DNA from: Petrosia ficiformis
Taxonomy: Eukaryota > Porifera > Demospongiae > Haplosclerida > Petrosiidae
Direction of reading: 5' to 3'
NCBI GenBank assembly: GCA_947044365.1
Contig: OX345636.1
Coordinates: 23,531,466-23,595,465, forward strand
DNA length: 64,000 nucleotides
Part shown: one piece after another, positions 30,501 to 44,500 of the stretch
Position numbering within the stretch: position 1 is the first letter of the stretch
Layout: each line of letters begins with the position of its first letter
Position numbers and translations under genes: made by a program
The notes under the pieces: model-generated
Seen by the model: only the letters and a program-made list of their open reading frames with translations
Databases searched by the model: none
Told to the model about the DNA's origin: nothing

Positions 30501-33500
30501 AAATGCTCATAAATATAATTCTAATTGGACTGCATTTGTGTCTGTGTATATGTATATGTAAGACCCTAGACAGAACATGTATGTAGCTACTGGTTTATAC
30601 ATGGGTGTGGAAACATTGAGTGACATTTTGACTTATTTGCACTACTCTTATCCTGCTCCCATATACTTGTATACAGTTCAGTTTTAATTTACGGGACATT
30701 GAATAGATTTATCGGACAATGTCCTGGCATTTCTACATCACTGGGTTTATAAAACTCATAACAGGAGATAACACATGTACAACAGTGTAAACATAGATTT
30801 TTGTTGCATGTTTTGATTAATACTAAACTGTATGGATCCTGATGGTATTTATCAACCAACATGTACATTAGTGTATTCAACTACTACAATCAAGATGTTC
30901 TGCTTAAATGTATATGTAATTATATATATCCAAATGGACACGACCTTAAAAGGGTAAAAATCAGCATTCCCAACAAACTTATTCCAATCCAGACCATCAA
31001 TCTTATCAGCAATTTCTTCTTTAATCTCTGCTTGAGACTTGTGTCCTTCACGATATCTATGAAAAAAACATGCATTACTACTTGTGACTGCAATCTGTGA
31101 AATTATAGTTATTCAAAAGCTGATCATAAAATCATAGCTCAAAACATGACCTAATTGTTGAAAATGGACACGTTCCTGCAAAATAACTTTTAACAAATGC
31201 TTACATGTGTACATATTTAATCACTCATCATTCCACCATTTGTACAGTAAGTCAATGAAATATGGCTTCTACGAAGCTTAAAAATAGCTATTCTTAGATA
31301 CAAAGTTTCATTTACTTTAGGTGACATATCAATACATTTGGAAACTAAGTCTTTTTATCTTTTGTAGTGTTGTTTCAGTTAGACAATAATGACCACTTTT
31401 AGTTATACGTTTCTCAAGTTATAGTTTATTAATTAAGGGTCTTACTAAAAGCGATTTAATTTAGTTAACTAACTAAAATTGCCAACTATGGCTAATTTTC
31501 ATTTTACTTTGGTATTGCAATAGACCTGTAATTTGGTTATAGTTTGATTAATTAAAAGTCATAATATAACAGATTTCAAATCATGTTTGTCAATGTTTTT
31601 TGAAAACAAATTTGGTAAGAGGCTCCAGTATTTGACACTTCTTCTTCATCCAGCTATTAATGCCTTACTAAAAGGGGTTTAATTAATTAATTAAATAACT
31701 ACTACTTTGTACCAAGATGTGGAAGAAGGTACATGTACATGTTATGTATACAATGTAAATTTATACAATACTAAATTTTGCCTACTAATTCATCTTAACT
31801 CACAATTCAACACAGTCATGTGTATGATATAGACCCCATCCTTCAGGACATGCACACTCAAACTGTCCAGGACCTATAATCATAGAATAACCAATTAATA
31901 TTTATGTTTTTAAGAAGTCATTACTGATTTCAAGGTTTCATATCATTAGACTATCTGTATTACTTCCAAAACCTAGTCTAAAGATGCTTGTAGTTTGGTT
32001 TGGGTGGTTAATATACCATACCTGTATACCTACTACTAAACCAAATGATGTATAGAATCCTTACCACTGGAAATTAGTATGGTAATTAGTACATACAAGT
32101 CAATAAGAAATTATGATGTTGAGTGAAATATTTACTTGATGCACTACAGTGCTCACAATAATGTGCAACAAATGCCCATTTTCCAGAAATTTTGCTGCAA
32201 GTTCAGAAACAATACCTGAGAGTTATAAAAATTGTCATAACTTTATGACTGAAACACTTTAGAAAAAGCCAATCTTTCAATTTGGTCTGCTGGTAACTCA
32301 TTTGAAGTGTAAAGGTTTCCAGAAACACAGACATACAGACAATATGATCCTAGTAACATGCTTTGGAAACACTTTAGAAAAAGCCAATCTTTCAATTTGG
32401 TCTGCTGGTAGCTCATTTGAAGTGTAAAGCTTTCCTGAAACACAGACATACAGACAATATGATCCCAGTAACATGCTTTGCCTACTATGTAGGAATCTTT
32501 TATATATCCTCTCTTGGGTATAGTAATGAATTGTTTCTACACACACATATATATCTAACCAGCATATTTGCATGTTGAATTTCCAAAGCAGTTGTGTACT
32601 CCAGCTTTACACACATCTACATCAGCAACAAACACACTGCCAGATGTTCTTTGCCATGTACTTTGAGGCTGTACTATACCACGAATAAGACCATTTGAAT
32701 CATAGGCCATGCATTCATCAAATATCATACACAACTCATGTAAATGCTATATAAACAAAGAATAAAATAACTAAACAAATAATAGTTATTATGAAAAAGT
32801 TATTTTACTATGTATTTAATTATCAGTGGTTATACATGTATCGTAATGAACTTACTTGGGAATTTTTGGTTTTTTGATTTGCACCTGATGAAAATGTATA
32901 TCCTGTAGCACAAACAATGATGATCAGTACATAATGATATGAGTTTGCTGTAGTTTGCTGTTTTACCATTATATCAAACAATAATCTTCAACTATTGTAT
33001 CACAACTAACATGTAAATGTATAAACAGTGTTTCCCCCAAAGGGTGGTAACATGGCGCTCCCCCACTCTTTAATTTTAAAGTTTATACTGAAAAACAATA
33101 CTTGTTTACCAAACATCATGTACCATGAATGCACTCCCCCACGCTTAATATTTATCTTGGGGGAAACACTGTGTTTAAATATATTCAATAGAAATAGATT
33201 TGTGATTTGCTATTATTCACATGTGATGACTTTATATGTAATATAGTGCGTAGTTGACATGATTACACTGTAACTCAATAATGAAGCAATGGATTGAAAT
33301 TTGACATACACAAATAAGAATGGGAAGGATAATTATATGCAAATGGTACAGGTAAAAAAATTGTTGGTCATTTCAAACTAAAGTTATGAGCATTTTTCTG
33401 AGGACAAGGTGAATGTGAACTTTAGTGTATACACATAGTTTCAGATTAGAATGCAAATCAGGCAAAAGGAAAGACAAAGAATGTGTATTTGTTTGGTACT

Positions 33501-36500
33501 TTTGAATTTAGTTTTAAATTAACCTCATCCTACAAATATATTAATTATCACTTTCATACATACCTCGATATTCAGTAAATCTCTTTTCTCTATAAAGCTT
33601 TGACACTTCAAAATGATTCTTTTCAGCATACTCCTCATATCTATACAATTTGTAAATCATAAAATTTGAATGTTAAGCAATATTTTCCACTATTAAAAAA
33701 GCCTCTCTAAAACATAGACAATGAAATATTATAATAATAATGTAAATGATTACTTACTTTTCTCTGAGATTATGAATTCTATCAACGACTGCTTTGTTTT
33801 TGTAATTAAAATGATCTTTTGCTACTTTATCACTTAAAGAATGATCTGGTACAAAGGATGATCTATAAACACACACACACACACAAAAATATATAAGATA
33901 ATGATTTTGTCATTGTACAACATTTAATACATGTATTATACCAAGTGCGAGAGATTTGTGTCATTGGATCGTTTGAGCTAATAACCATAGCAATTGTATG
34001 ACATCAAGGGGATTAATTAACGAACTGTCTAAACTTAAAATTCATTAAAGAAACCACAGGGATATAACTAAATCCAATGTGTTATAACTAAAATAACTGA
34101 GCTTTATCTGTGATTTGTAGCAGTACCACTTTCTTTGATGTGTGTCATCATAATGACACAAGTTATGTTTAAACCTTGTAGATCACTGTTAGTAGATGAA
34201 TGTTAGTAGATGAATGTTAGTAGATGAATGTTAATAGATCAATGTTAGTAGATGAATGTTAGTAGATCAGTGTTAGTAGATGAATGTTAGTACATCAATG
34301 TTAGTAGATGAATGTTAGTACATCAATGTTAGTAGATCAATGTTAGTAGATCAATGTTAGTACATCAATGTTAGCAGATCAATGTTAGTAGATCAATGTT
34401 AGTACATCAATGTTAGTACATCAATGTTAGTACATCAATGTTAGTACATCAATGTTAGTAGATCAATGATCACTGTTAGTACATCAATGTTAGTACATCA
34501 ATGTTAGTACATCAATGTTAGTACATCAATGTTAGTACATCAATGTTAGTAGATCAATGTTAGTAGATCAATGTTAGTAGATCAATGTTAGTAGATCAGT
34601 GTTAGTAGATGAATGTTAGTACATCAATGTTAGTAGATGAATGTTAGTACATCAATGTTAGTAGATCAATGTTAGTACATCAATGTTAGTACATCAATGT
34701 TAGTAGATCAATGTTAGTACATCAATGTTAGTACATCAATGTTAGTACATCAATGTTAGTAGATCAATGTTAGTAGATCAATGTTAGTAGATCAATGTTA
34801 GTAGATCAATGTTAGTAGATCACTGTTAGTACATCAATGTTAGTACATCAATGTTAGTAGATCAATGTTAGTACATCAATGTTAGTAGATCACTGTTAGT
34901 ACATCAATGTTAGTAGATCAATGTTAGTACATCAATGTTAGTACATCAATGTTAGTAGATCAATGTTAGTAGATCAATGTTAGTAGATCAATGTTAGTAG
35001 ATCACTGTTAGTACATCAATGTTAGTACATCAATGTTAGTACATCAATGTTAGTAGATCAATGTTAGTAGATCAATGTTAGTAGATCACTGTTAGCACAT
35101 CAATGTTAGTACATCAATGTTAGTAGATGAATGTTAGTAGATGAATGTTAGTAGATGAATGTTAGTAGATCAATGTTAGTAGATCAATGTCAGTAGATCA
35201 CTGTTAGTAGATCACTGTTAGTAGATGAATGTTAGTAGATGAATGTTAGTGGATCAATGTTCACATAATGATATACATGTATGTAGCAGACATCTTTGTA
35301 CTGCCACAAAATCCTACAATCCCAAATGTTTGGACATGCAAATTTTTTATGCTGGTACATGTGTATTAACAGTACTCACTTAGAATTGTACATTTTGAAA
35401 TCTTTAAACCACTGTGTAAATGTAATTATACCTATAGAAGAAGAATAATTACGTATAATTAATTATTGTGTAATCAATTATTTGTATGTTTGTACGTACA
35501 TGTACTGAGACGTTGAATGACGACTGTACAGATTATTAACTACGGTTGATGTACATGTATGAACTAAGAATTTTCATGTCTTACCTTCTTCTATGGTTGT
35601 CAGTGCACTGTATGTAAGAAAGTTCTCAGATAGTGATATGTCAGCTTGTGTAACTTCAGGCACATTACCTGATAGTAGTGCATGTGTCTGTATGGTAAGT
35701 GAAATATGTAATAGTTATAATTTGAATTGAAATGATGGTTTAACAAAACACATATTTTTTAGAATTGTAGAGTAATGGACATGCCTTCAATTGAGTGAAT
35801 CGTGAATTGAACAGTGAAGAGAAAAATGTAGCAAAAGAGAAGATGAGAAATACATGTAACATACTATTTTTGCTTTCTTCTCTAATCCTTTTTCAAGAAG
35901 TTCCAATACTTTATCAACAGAGATACTTTCTCCAGTACCCAGATTATAAACCTCATGACAATTTTGAGGAGTATAGTCTAAAGCTAATATTATACCATTC
36001 ACTATGTCATCAATGTATGTGAAGTCTCTGCTAATTGGTACAGACCTGGAGGTATGCATTTGGTTAATAGTGTTGATGCATGAACATTGTCACATTATAC
36101 TATTTGACTTAAGGCAGCAACAATGTTTCCCAGTGTATGTTGAAATGTTGCCTGTTGAAGGCAACAAGCAACATGTTGACATAAAATAGACCAGGTCCCT
36201 ATTTCTGTCAACACGTTGCCAGAAAAATGAAAGTAACAATTAAGGTCACCAAACACTAGGCAACATTTCAGCATCATTGTTGCCTTGTGTTGCTGGCAAC
36301 CATGTTGTGTAGTATATGGTGGCCTTTAGAGATATGTAAAGTGTATTCATACTGAGGTGTTACTACTTTCATCAATTATTCTTTGTTTAGTAAGCATACT
36401 CACACTGATGAATCAGCCAACTCATTGTGAATGTACTACATATATAATTTGTAATTTGTACCACACATGTATATATATAAACACACATAAATTACTGTCA

Positions 36501-39500
36501 TACCATTCACCATCAATAATTGAAAGTGAGCCTTCAATAGCCATATATCATATCACAAACACTGCCTACACCCACTGTTAATTAATGCAGAATGCCATGT
36601 ACTCTACATGTACATGTACATTATTACATGATGTACAATTGTAGTGTACATGTTTTTCTAGTTGTAGTAAGTGTGTGCACACATAACACATGATGTACAT
36701 GTTTTGTAGTAACTGTTAATAAATCTATTAGCTACTAATAGATTTCCAGAAGGTCATCACTTCATATAAGGATAGTATAGTAGCTATATTACAGATTCAA
36801 AATAGTATAATACTTATACAAACCACAGAATACAAGCTTGAGTAAGAACAAAAACATCCTGATATAACCTTGACAATGTCAGTATCATGAGACTGTATAA
36901 CTTTATTTTGTGACTTCTTATATGACACAATAACCACAATAACGATGTACTAATTACTAAACTGCCATTTGCAATTATAAAACTGAAACACTGAATTTTC
37001 AAAGTGATTGTTGATTTCAATTTCAAGAGTCATCATGTTCTAATATACATGTACATGTACATAAATACATGTATAATGAGCTATTGAAAGAATTGAAAGC
37101 ACAGAGACATGCATGTTTATGATGGTACATGTACGGCATGATGTACCCAAATGGGTACATGTACACATACATAGGCTATCAAATCAACCATGATTGGGAT
37201 CAATAGTTTATAGGATGAAATTTTCAATGAGATGCTTGTGTATAAATGCATGCTATTTGGGTGCTTCATTCAGCAACCCACTGTCTCTTAAGGTAAGCTA
37301 ATATGGTGAGTGTTTGACACTTAGAGTAAGAAACTTTTGATAAAATATTTGTGTTGACATTTGCTATTCAGCTGTTCTGTACCAAAAGCCAGTCTAATTT
37401 GATATCCATGGATATCAATCATTAGGCTTTGTAGACACCAAATGTCCAGTTGATCATGAAATCTTATCTCTACTCACCCCTTGTATAAAACTTTTACAGT
37501 TTCTCCTTGATATAACTGCATTGCCATATCATATATTATAGTGTTAGGTCTACTATATGGACCATAAACACCAAATGGACGCACTATCACAACATGAAGC
37601 TCATATATTTCACAATACGTGGACACCATTTCTTCTCCTGCAATCTATGGAAGAGTGTAATTGTAATTGTAGTATGGTTGTATCTCAATTAGCTATTCTA
37701 ACACTTTAAGAAGACAATTAGTTGAATGTACATACATAAATACTTGTAATGTTGTACATGTATACATGTATGCATATGTGTGTTAAATGATGAGTTGAAG
37801 TGTCATGGATATATCACACTGGGCACAGAGAATGTGAACTTTTTCTAAATATTGTTCATTTGATAATTTGATAGTACTATCATTACTATGGTGTAATCAA
37901 TGTATGACAAAACTACTATCTGAAATCTGGAAATCAAGAGGGGTTTTTAAGAAAGATCACCCCTACTCTGTTTTCTAAGACAGAATTATCCTTCAGCTTT
38001 TGAAAAGAATACTTTCTCTATCAGCTACATCATATGTATATTATACATATACATACAGTAGCATAATCCAAATACATGTATTAGGCCATCTTATATACAG
38101 AAGTGTTGAAATATTGTGCCGGCAACCGCACATTTCAATCTATTTTTATGACTCTTGTCCTGCTCCCCATATACTTTGTATACAGTTTAGTTGACTACAT
38201 TTATTGGACAATGTCCTGTATGACTGGCTGTTTCCACACGTACATACATGTGTATATGCACATAATAACTATACATTTGCATGTGGTTATAAAGACTAGG
38301 TTATAGAATTTATACACATGTACATATATACCACATGGGATATGTCTTACTTTGAGAGCAGCATCTACATTTGATAGTGAAACTTTTATAAGATTTGATG
38401 GAGAGAAAGGCAGTGGTGAATTATTGTACACGCTATCAGAAGAGACAAATATCAACAAAGTGTCCTGTGATTGACATAAAAGATATCATACAGAGAAATC
38501 TAAACACTGTAGAAATTCCATGAATGACTACATAATATAGATATACAACACATGTACTTAAAACTGGTTCACTGATGTTTATGGTTCATGGGGTTGAATA
38601 ACTGAATGTACATGTACATGTATATTTAATTATAATACATGCATAATTACATTATATGTTTGTGTCACATGTGTGTTGCATATGCAGTTAAGGAAGTTGT
38701 GTCATTCCGAGGGCTCGGTCAATTAATGGGTGTGGTACATATAAGAATGTATGCTCAAAGCTATAAAACAGACAAGCAGGAAGAAAGTTACTCGTACTTA
38801 TGTAAAAAGTTGCTTACATAGAAACTGGAACAAATAGTTGTTCTACACTGTAGATGAAATATATTCCAAACATTTCACAAGAAACTTTAAAAGGTAAGAA
38901 GAGTGATTAATATGCTTATACAACCTAAACCTCACTGCTAGTGTTGCTGTGATATAATGATGTATTGTACATCACAGAAACTTTATTCAAATCATTGGCA
39001 GAAAAGATGCCACCGTATCTATTCTGCCATTGTGTCCATAAATGTAATACAGTAAATATACATTACTACGACATTAAGTGACATGACATGTGACATGGAA
39101 AATTCCAATTGCAGCAGCACTACTCAGTGCCACTGTCATATATGCATCTGGATAAGAGCAGCTGATTGCAGTTGTGTGAAAGAGTAGCAGTAGCATGGAA
39201 TAATCATTTTAGTCCTACGTGGTAACACATGTTTATTGTTGTAACATTTCTACAAGAAGTTTAATTATAATCATTATAATGGAAAGGATAAGAAATGAAC
39301 ATAGGTTGTTACATGTAAAAGATTCACCTTAAAGTCCTTTAAGACTTCCAAAAGTGTTGCTAAACATTCTATGCTAGATTTTATAGACGACTTCAAAGAT
39401 ACATCATTGCCACTATATGAAACAGCATGAATAACAGCTTTGAACTGATGCTCTCTGAATAAATGAGTTAGTAATGGCTGGTCACAAACACTACCTTTAT

Positions 39501-41479
39501 GAACAGTAACCTCTGTAAAGAAAATTTGAAAGACACATAAAATATAAAGAGGTACTTTGCTTTTAAAAATAATAAAAAGTTGGTACAGATTTTTTGATAT
39601 GTTTTGAAGCATGGGCCAAATTGGCTCAACAATGGTTAGTATGTGTGCCATATGGAAGATACCTTGAGCCAATTAACGAAGTCGTCAGTGATAATATAAT
39701 CAATCAACTGCACCATCTGGCCCAAAGAAAGAACTGTGCAGTGCCAAACAAGAAGTTCTTTGGGCTGCCATATTAGCTTATTAATTACTCTTGGAAGTGG
39801 TACAAGGTACATAAACAAGTACCATCTTTCTAGTGATTAGTAATGAAAACAAAGGACGCATCCAGTCATTCTGTACTAGTGTATGTGATGTAATATGAGT
39901 CAATTATATTACCTTAATTTTGAGACACGTGTACATGTATTTGAGGATCACATCAGGTTTTGTAATGAATATGTACTTGCTGAGTATAAATTATGACCAG
40001 TTTTATTTGCAGTATCTCTAGTTCTCAAACATTTAGTTATAGTTATTACATGTACATGTAATGTAAAACTAAACAGTAGTTATTACAGTATATTCAATAG
40101 TAGTAGTATAACACAATTTGATTATTGAATTTGTTAGTGTGTCCTGTTTGTGAATCATACAAATCATATTATTATGTAATTACTTCTATCGCTTAAGTGT
40201 TTGGCTCTTAGTTTCATCACATCACTATATTCTGAACTGAAGTCATCCAACACAATAACATGATGTTTCTCTTGTAGTTTCAATGCAGAGTGAAATCCTA
40301 TGAATCCAACACCACCAGTAACAAGAACTGTGAAGTGAATGTCAACAGCAAGTGAAGATATGATACTACACATAATTGAAGGTAATTGTATCTCAAACTG
40401 CAATCAAGACGATCTTTTTATCTGACTATACTGTCTGACCACTTTTGCTAATGACTGCAAGGATGGGTAATTATACTAACATTAACGAGGATAATAATTT
40501 TTTTTGAAAATGAGTGCTTCTATTTTGTGACTGTAAAGTGCACCTCTTGATCTGTCTACCTGTTGTTTGTATAGCTCACAGAGTAAAAGGGAATTATACA
40601 ATGAGAATGTTGTATCCAAGACTGAAATTAATATGGTTGGCAATTATTATAGTTTCACTGACTTTTTAAATATACAATCTTTAGACACAATTATAATGAT
40701 TATGTTTATTTAAAAAGTCAGTGAAACTATAATAAAAACTATGTAGAACTACAAGGAATGGAGAGGTAGACAGATTTGTTTATAACCCATAATTATACTC
40801 TAGAGTCTAGACCCAAAACCACATTGGACTATAAAGAGTGAGTGATTCTACCGATAGAAATAAATAACTCAAGATCAGGTAAGTAATTCTAATAAAATGT
40901 TAACTGTAGATATTGGGCATTATGAGGATTTGAATAGGGAAGAGGTCACGAGGGTCAGTACTTGTGCTGTGAACGGCTGGCCTATGAGTATTGTAATTTG
41001 CAAGAGCTGGAATTGCAATTTGTATTTTTGGGTCACTAATTCAAAAAACAACCTGAAAGATAATTCAATGCATCTTAACAAGAATCTCGATCGTATTTAC
41101 ATAATTAAATACTTGATCAGATCTACATAACTTATAAGACTCTCTGGTACGTACGTATACAAGCGTGTAAGTTCACAAACACATATAAGCAAGCAACTCA
41201 GATTCAGAAACCATACATGTAGCTTTTGTCAACTGTTTTGCATCTCATATATATTACCATGTGGACAAAACTGACAGATAGAGTGAGAAGAACAGACAGT
41301 TAACAGAATAACAGTACACACACGTAAACACACACACACACATAATGATGCAACTTACTACCTGCTTCTGTTGTTTCTAGAGAAAGAATAGTGTAGTTCA
41401 GGGTTAAGAGAAACAGACATATAAATACTAAAAACATCATTACCACGCCTAGTTTGTTAACTTTGTATTCGTTCCCCAT
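27515..41479 (-). CDS. Gene A: signal-anchored epimerase-like SDR protein with EGF modules
   Basis: Sixteen GT-AG exons keep frame throughout: 41479-41362, 40327-40184, 39512-39328, 38464-38351, 37644-37478, 36045-35865, 35687-35585, 35431-35380, 33862-33758, 33640-33564, 32902-32856, 32746-32560, 31873-31804, 31056-30945, 29858-29675 and 27603-27515 (644 aa). Residues 10-28 are a signal anchor. Residues 40-350 match UDP-glucuronate 4-epimerase: TGGVGFIG (43-50), VSSDSVY, VYGPYSRP (213-220), RDFTYIDDIV, EVYNLGTGES. The YxxxK motif reads DAALK (183-187), so catalytic Tyr is absent. Then two units follow, each a Cys/Trp module plus EGF: C437/C442/W462 with complete EGF C476-C514, and C576/C581/W595-region with an EGF cut after four Cys. 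Likely Golgi lumen (inference). A readthrough end of exon 15 at 29616 is possible. Confidence 0.8.
28968..29535 (+). mobile_element. Helentron-like non-autonomous insertion with empty site
   Basis: The 568-bp element begins aacccgagcgcataggcggagggtt-like (an aaccc/gggtt subterminal hairpin), then (GT)n(CTGT)n microsatellite, and ends gggttctgcactttag. The second duplication copy near 61545-61560 lacks it: flanks there read tttattgaaatag, while here they read ttatt...tgaaatag. The insertion thus sits between T residues with at most a 1-bp duplication, as expected for Helentrons and their DINE-like derivatives, which also carry internal microsatellites. It lies in intron 15 of gene A. No coding capacity. 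Confidence 0.7.
29370..29428. repeat. Perfect 19-bp inverted repeat inside Helentron-like insertion
   Basis: The arm cataatttgcatattcatg (29370-29388) is the reverse complement of 29410-29428, with a 21-bp loop. It can form a strong cruciform or hairpin. Confidence 0.8.
31375..31560. repeat. Repeat family C, copy 1
   Basis: It shares gaccacttttagttata, tagttaactaactaaaa, aattttcattttac and gtaatttagttatagtttgatta-like blocks with 54965-55235. Most of it is missing from the corresponding place in the second duplication copy. Likely a MITE, ends not resolved. Confidence 0.5.
32251..32480. repeat. 115-bp tandem duplication in gene A intron 12
   Basis: Two units starting gaaacactttagaaaaagcc at 32251 and 32366, nearly identical for the full 115 bp. 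Confidence 0.9.
33026..33171. repeat. hAT-type MITE, 146 bp
   Basis: The termini cagtgtttcccccaa and ttgggggaaacactg are inverted repeats starting CAGTG, typical of hAT ends. The 8-bp flanks tgtataaa and tgtttaaa form a target duplication with one mismatch. Located in intron 10 of gene A. Confidence 0.85.
34178..35262. repeat. 14-bp minisatellite, about 77 units, in gene A intron 8
   Basis: The unit is gttagtagatcaat with a variable position giving gtaGATcaat or gtaCATcaat forms, plus gatgaat and gatcact variants. Spacing stays at 14 bp for over 1 kb except for a 7-bp interruption near 34468. The unit is not a multiple of three and is intronic. The array lies about 120 bp from exon 8. Confidence 0.95.
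36108..36312. repeat. Interrupted palindrome, probable MITE
   Basis: The arms share ggcaacaatg- and tgaaatgttgcct-type blocks in inverted orientation (left about 36112-36153, right about 36261-36308). Found in intron 5 of gene A. Confidence 0.45.
38660..38890 (+). repeat. MITE family B fragment
   Basis: It contains agttaaggaagttgtgtcat and gggctcggtcaattaatggg, the conserved core of family B (see 45875-46414). Located in intron 3 of gene A. Confidence 0.7.
39585..39775. repeat. Repeat family D, copy 1
   Basis: It shares gttttgaagcatgggccaa, caatggttagt and ccttgagccaattaac with 59045-59235. A third related copy was not seen. Located in intron 2 of gene A. Confidence 0.75.
40645..40734. repeat. 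Perfect 27-bp inverted repeat in gene A intron 1
   Basis: The arm at 40645-40671 (tattatagtttcactgactt, continuing) is the exact reverse complement of 40708-40734, with a 36-bp spacer. A small foldback element or strong hairpin. Confidence 0.85.
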
Positions 41480-41540
41480 GAGTGATTTTTAATTAATAAT
41501 TATTTTTATTTTTCACTGCTGGACCACCCCTAGCAGCAAA
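41480..41540. promoter_or_regulatory. Bidirectional promoter/5' region of genes A and B
   Basis: Only 61 bp separate the two divergent start codons (41479 and 41541). The segment is AT-rich on the gene A side (ttaattaataattattttt) and contains gctggaccacccctagcagc, an imperfect palindrome, next to gene B. Promoter elements must overlap the 5' ends, or reach through upstream exons not recognised here. Function inferred from geometry. Confidence 0.55.
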
Positions 41541-44500
41541 ATGAAGAGAAGGAAGGCTATTCGTGTTTTATTTGGTCTCATGTTCGTAGTGATCACAGGC
41601 CTCTACATCAAAAACTTTATAGGTTAGCGTTCATTTATAATTGTTTTGTTTGTGTTATATATATATATAATTATATATATATACAGTAAGAAGTGCAGAG
41701 AGAATGTAGCCTCTTCTGTACTCAAATCAAGTTGCTGGAATTGTTTTTTTTTTTTAATTGGTAGTGGTATATGCTTGCTGTTTACTATGGAGGTCAGAGT
41801 GATCTAGCTATTTAGTTACTAATTTCAACTACATTTGAATCTGTCATCTGAACATTCTCAGTCACTCTGAAGTTTGTTTGCCCCACCCATTTAGTACATA
41901 ATTGTCAAAAAGCCACTGACATTCCTTGTGATGTTAGCCACTTAATTAACTAGAACATTTCACAAACAGCAGTTAAAAAGCATGCGTTTGGTAAAGCATG
42001 AAACATTTATTTACTCTAATTCATCTGCTTGCTGAGTGATTTTAATCTCTGCATCCATTGATCATGATTGTCGTTTGCACTGAAACCTGAGCTGAAATCA
42101 TCAAGACCACGCCTTCATTATTATAACTATGTGTAATATTTATGTTGTAAAAATGCATGAGAAGCAGTTTGAAATCTATGCTTGCGAGACCTTAAATCTG
42201 ATGTTGTGTAGGTCACCCTTTTAGAAATATTGGAGAAATTTATTTCGTGGTTGCGTTGTTTCTTATTTCAATTACAAATTGCAACAATAAATTCTTAGCT
42301 TCCAAATGAAGTGTTTATATTAGTGCAGTCAAACGACGCTGGAAAGTACTGAATGATTGAAATTGTAGTTGTTGAGTTATTAAAAAAATTTTTATACAGT
42401 ATGTATATAGGATAGATCTATCAATAATTATAGTATTAGAAAAGGACTTACTTGTGATACTTCCTTGTCAGTGAATTGAATGTTTACGTGATCTTATTAA
42501 AATAGTACTGCACAGATATTATTAGCTGTTTTAAGGAAGGTAAAAACTATATTGATGAAATCCCCCAAAATAATTATAGTTAGCTTGCATAAAGTAATAA
42601 CCACATTCTAATTATTTTCATGTTACTTTACTACACATTAATACATTTTGTTTTCCTTTAGGTGCACATGAAAAGCAAATTACATTAGATTCACAGGATC
42701 CTGCTCAATTAGGAGCACATCTCACAGACTTAATACCAATCGACGGTAAAACTTAAAACTTAATGTGTATATGTGTGTAATGTAATATAAATTATATAAT
42801 TATATAATTATATTATAAATTTATAATTATATTATATAATTATTATAATAATTACATTCCAATAAGGCAAGACTTCAAAGTAACCACAAGTTTTATAAAT
42901 CAGATATAAACCCTGCCATTGACTGCATGACCATATGTACAACATTCACAGGATCCAAAGTCTAGATGGAACATAAGGAGAAGCTACACACAGGCTACTA
43001 TACATGTAGTTTTGCCTTTTCGAAAATATATTCATTATAGCACTCCTACTCATGCTATATCAGATTTATAATTACCTCGGGCTCAGTAATTATAGATCTG
43101 ATATAGGTGTGTTATAGTATATGCATGTATATATCATAACCATTGCATGTATGTATCATTTGTAGTTATGTATAAAATATGTACAATTAAATAATATAAT
43201 AATTTTTTGTCACTATCTAAAGTTCTGATCATGTCATATTTATTTAACGCAAACAGTATATGCATGTAGTTTATTCTTCAATTAGATAAAGAAGAAAGAA
43301 TCAAGAAGGGTGTACATGTACATATGGTTACAGACAATTCAACAACAGTAAGAACTGAGTTAACAGAGAAAACAGCTGTTCATACAATTCAGACTGTAAG
43401 CAGGCAAGAAACACTGTTAGGAAGTGAAAGTGTAGTTGTAATAGGTGCATCTTCATTTATTGGTTCACACTTGTCAGTTTCTCTTAATTCTGTTGGTTAT
43501 AAAGTTTTGCCTTTGGAAGACAATGTTGTTTACAATGTGTTTGACTCTATGATATGGTATAGATGGAATCAACTGATAGATAACAAATTCGATCCCATGT
43601 TCATTGACTTTTCTGACTCAGTAAAACTTAAGTCATTAATTGAAGTAAGAAATCCTCAAGTTATTTTGTACATCCCAACACTAATCTTTGATGATGACGA
43701 AATAAGCCAAGACCGTATGTCTAATATTTCTTTAATTTCAACTCACCTCAAACATTTTGTGCAAATCTTGGATTTCATCAAAGAGAGTCGTCCACAAACC
43801 CATGTGATCCTTCTATCGGTCAGTCAAACTTCCATTCCTTCACGTCAAAAGGCTTGGATGAAAACGTTTGAAATGAGCTTATCACTTTATCAAGATTCGT
43901 TTCGTGCAAGTACTGTTAGAATAGATCAAGTATATGGACCATGGAAGTATGGCAACAACAAAGAATCTGATTCTAGTTGGTATATTGAGGATATTGTCCA
44001 GAGTGTGAAAGATGTTATACATGAAAAAGAACAGTGTGTTGACATTGATTTCAACTGCAATGAATGTAAGTTTGCCTGTCCTGCTATTATCCCGGAAAAG
44101 ACAGTCAGTATTTCAAAGGGAATGGAATTAACAAGGAATTGGATGAATGAATATTTAACAATGGAAGCTAGAGATGTTGTAATGACCACTTACTTTACAG
44201 GTGTGAAGAACCCAATGCATTCTGTTGACTATAGCTCAAATAAATTTCGATTTATGAGAACATGGTTTTTATCTGCTCGAAAGCATAGACTTCACATGAT
44301 TATCTTTCATGACCAATTGTCAGGTGATTTTCAAACACGGATTAAAGAGTTTTATCCCTATGTGGAATTTGTGAAATCATCTTCTTCTGGTGCAAGTCCA
44401 AATGACAAACGGTTTCAGTTATTTTATGACTATATTTTATATCATCAAGATATCAGGAATGTACTAATGACTGATATTAGAGATATTGAACTAGGTCATA

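Larger units (their letters stand above)
27860..32160. repeat. Segmental duplication, copy 1
   Basis: This block is repeated in direct orientation at 60365-64000, nearly identical over most of its length including introns and exons 13-15 of gene A. Copy 1 has two extra pieces: the Helentron-like insertion at 28968-29535 and about 220 bp around 31315-31540. Copy 2 has about 36 extra bp near 62120. Confidence 0.9.

Noticed and set aside
32243..32573. Minus-strand frames of 68 and 91 aa with repeated peptide
   Set aside because: They arise from a 115-bp tandem duplication in an intron of gene A.
34178..35262. Regular short repeats resembling a CRISPR array
   Set aside because: The units are contiguous 14-mers without unique spacers, in an intron of a spliced gene; it is a minisatellite.
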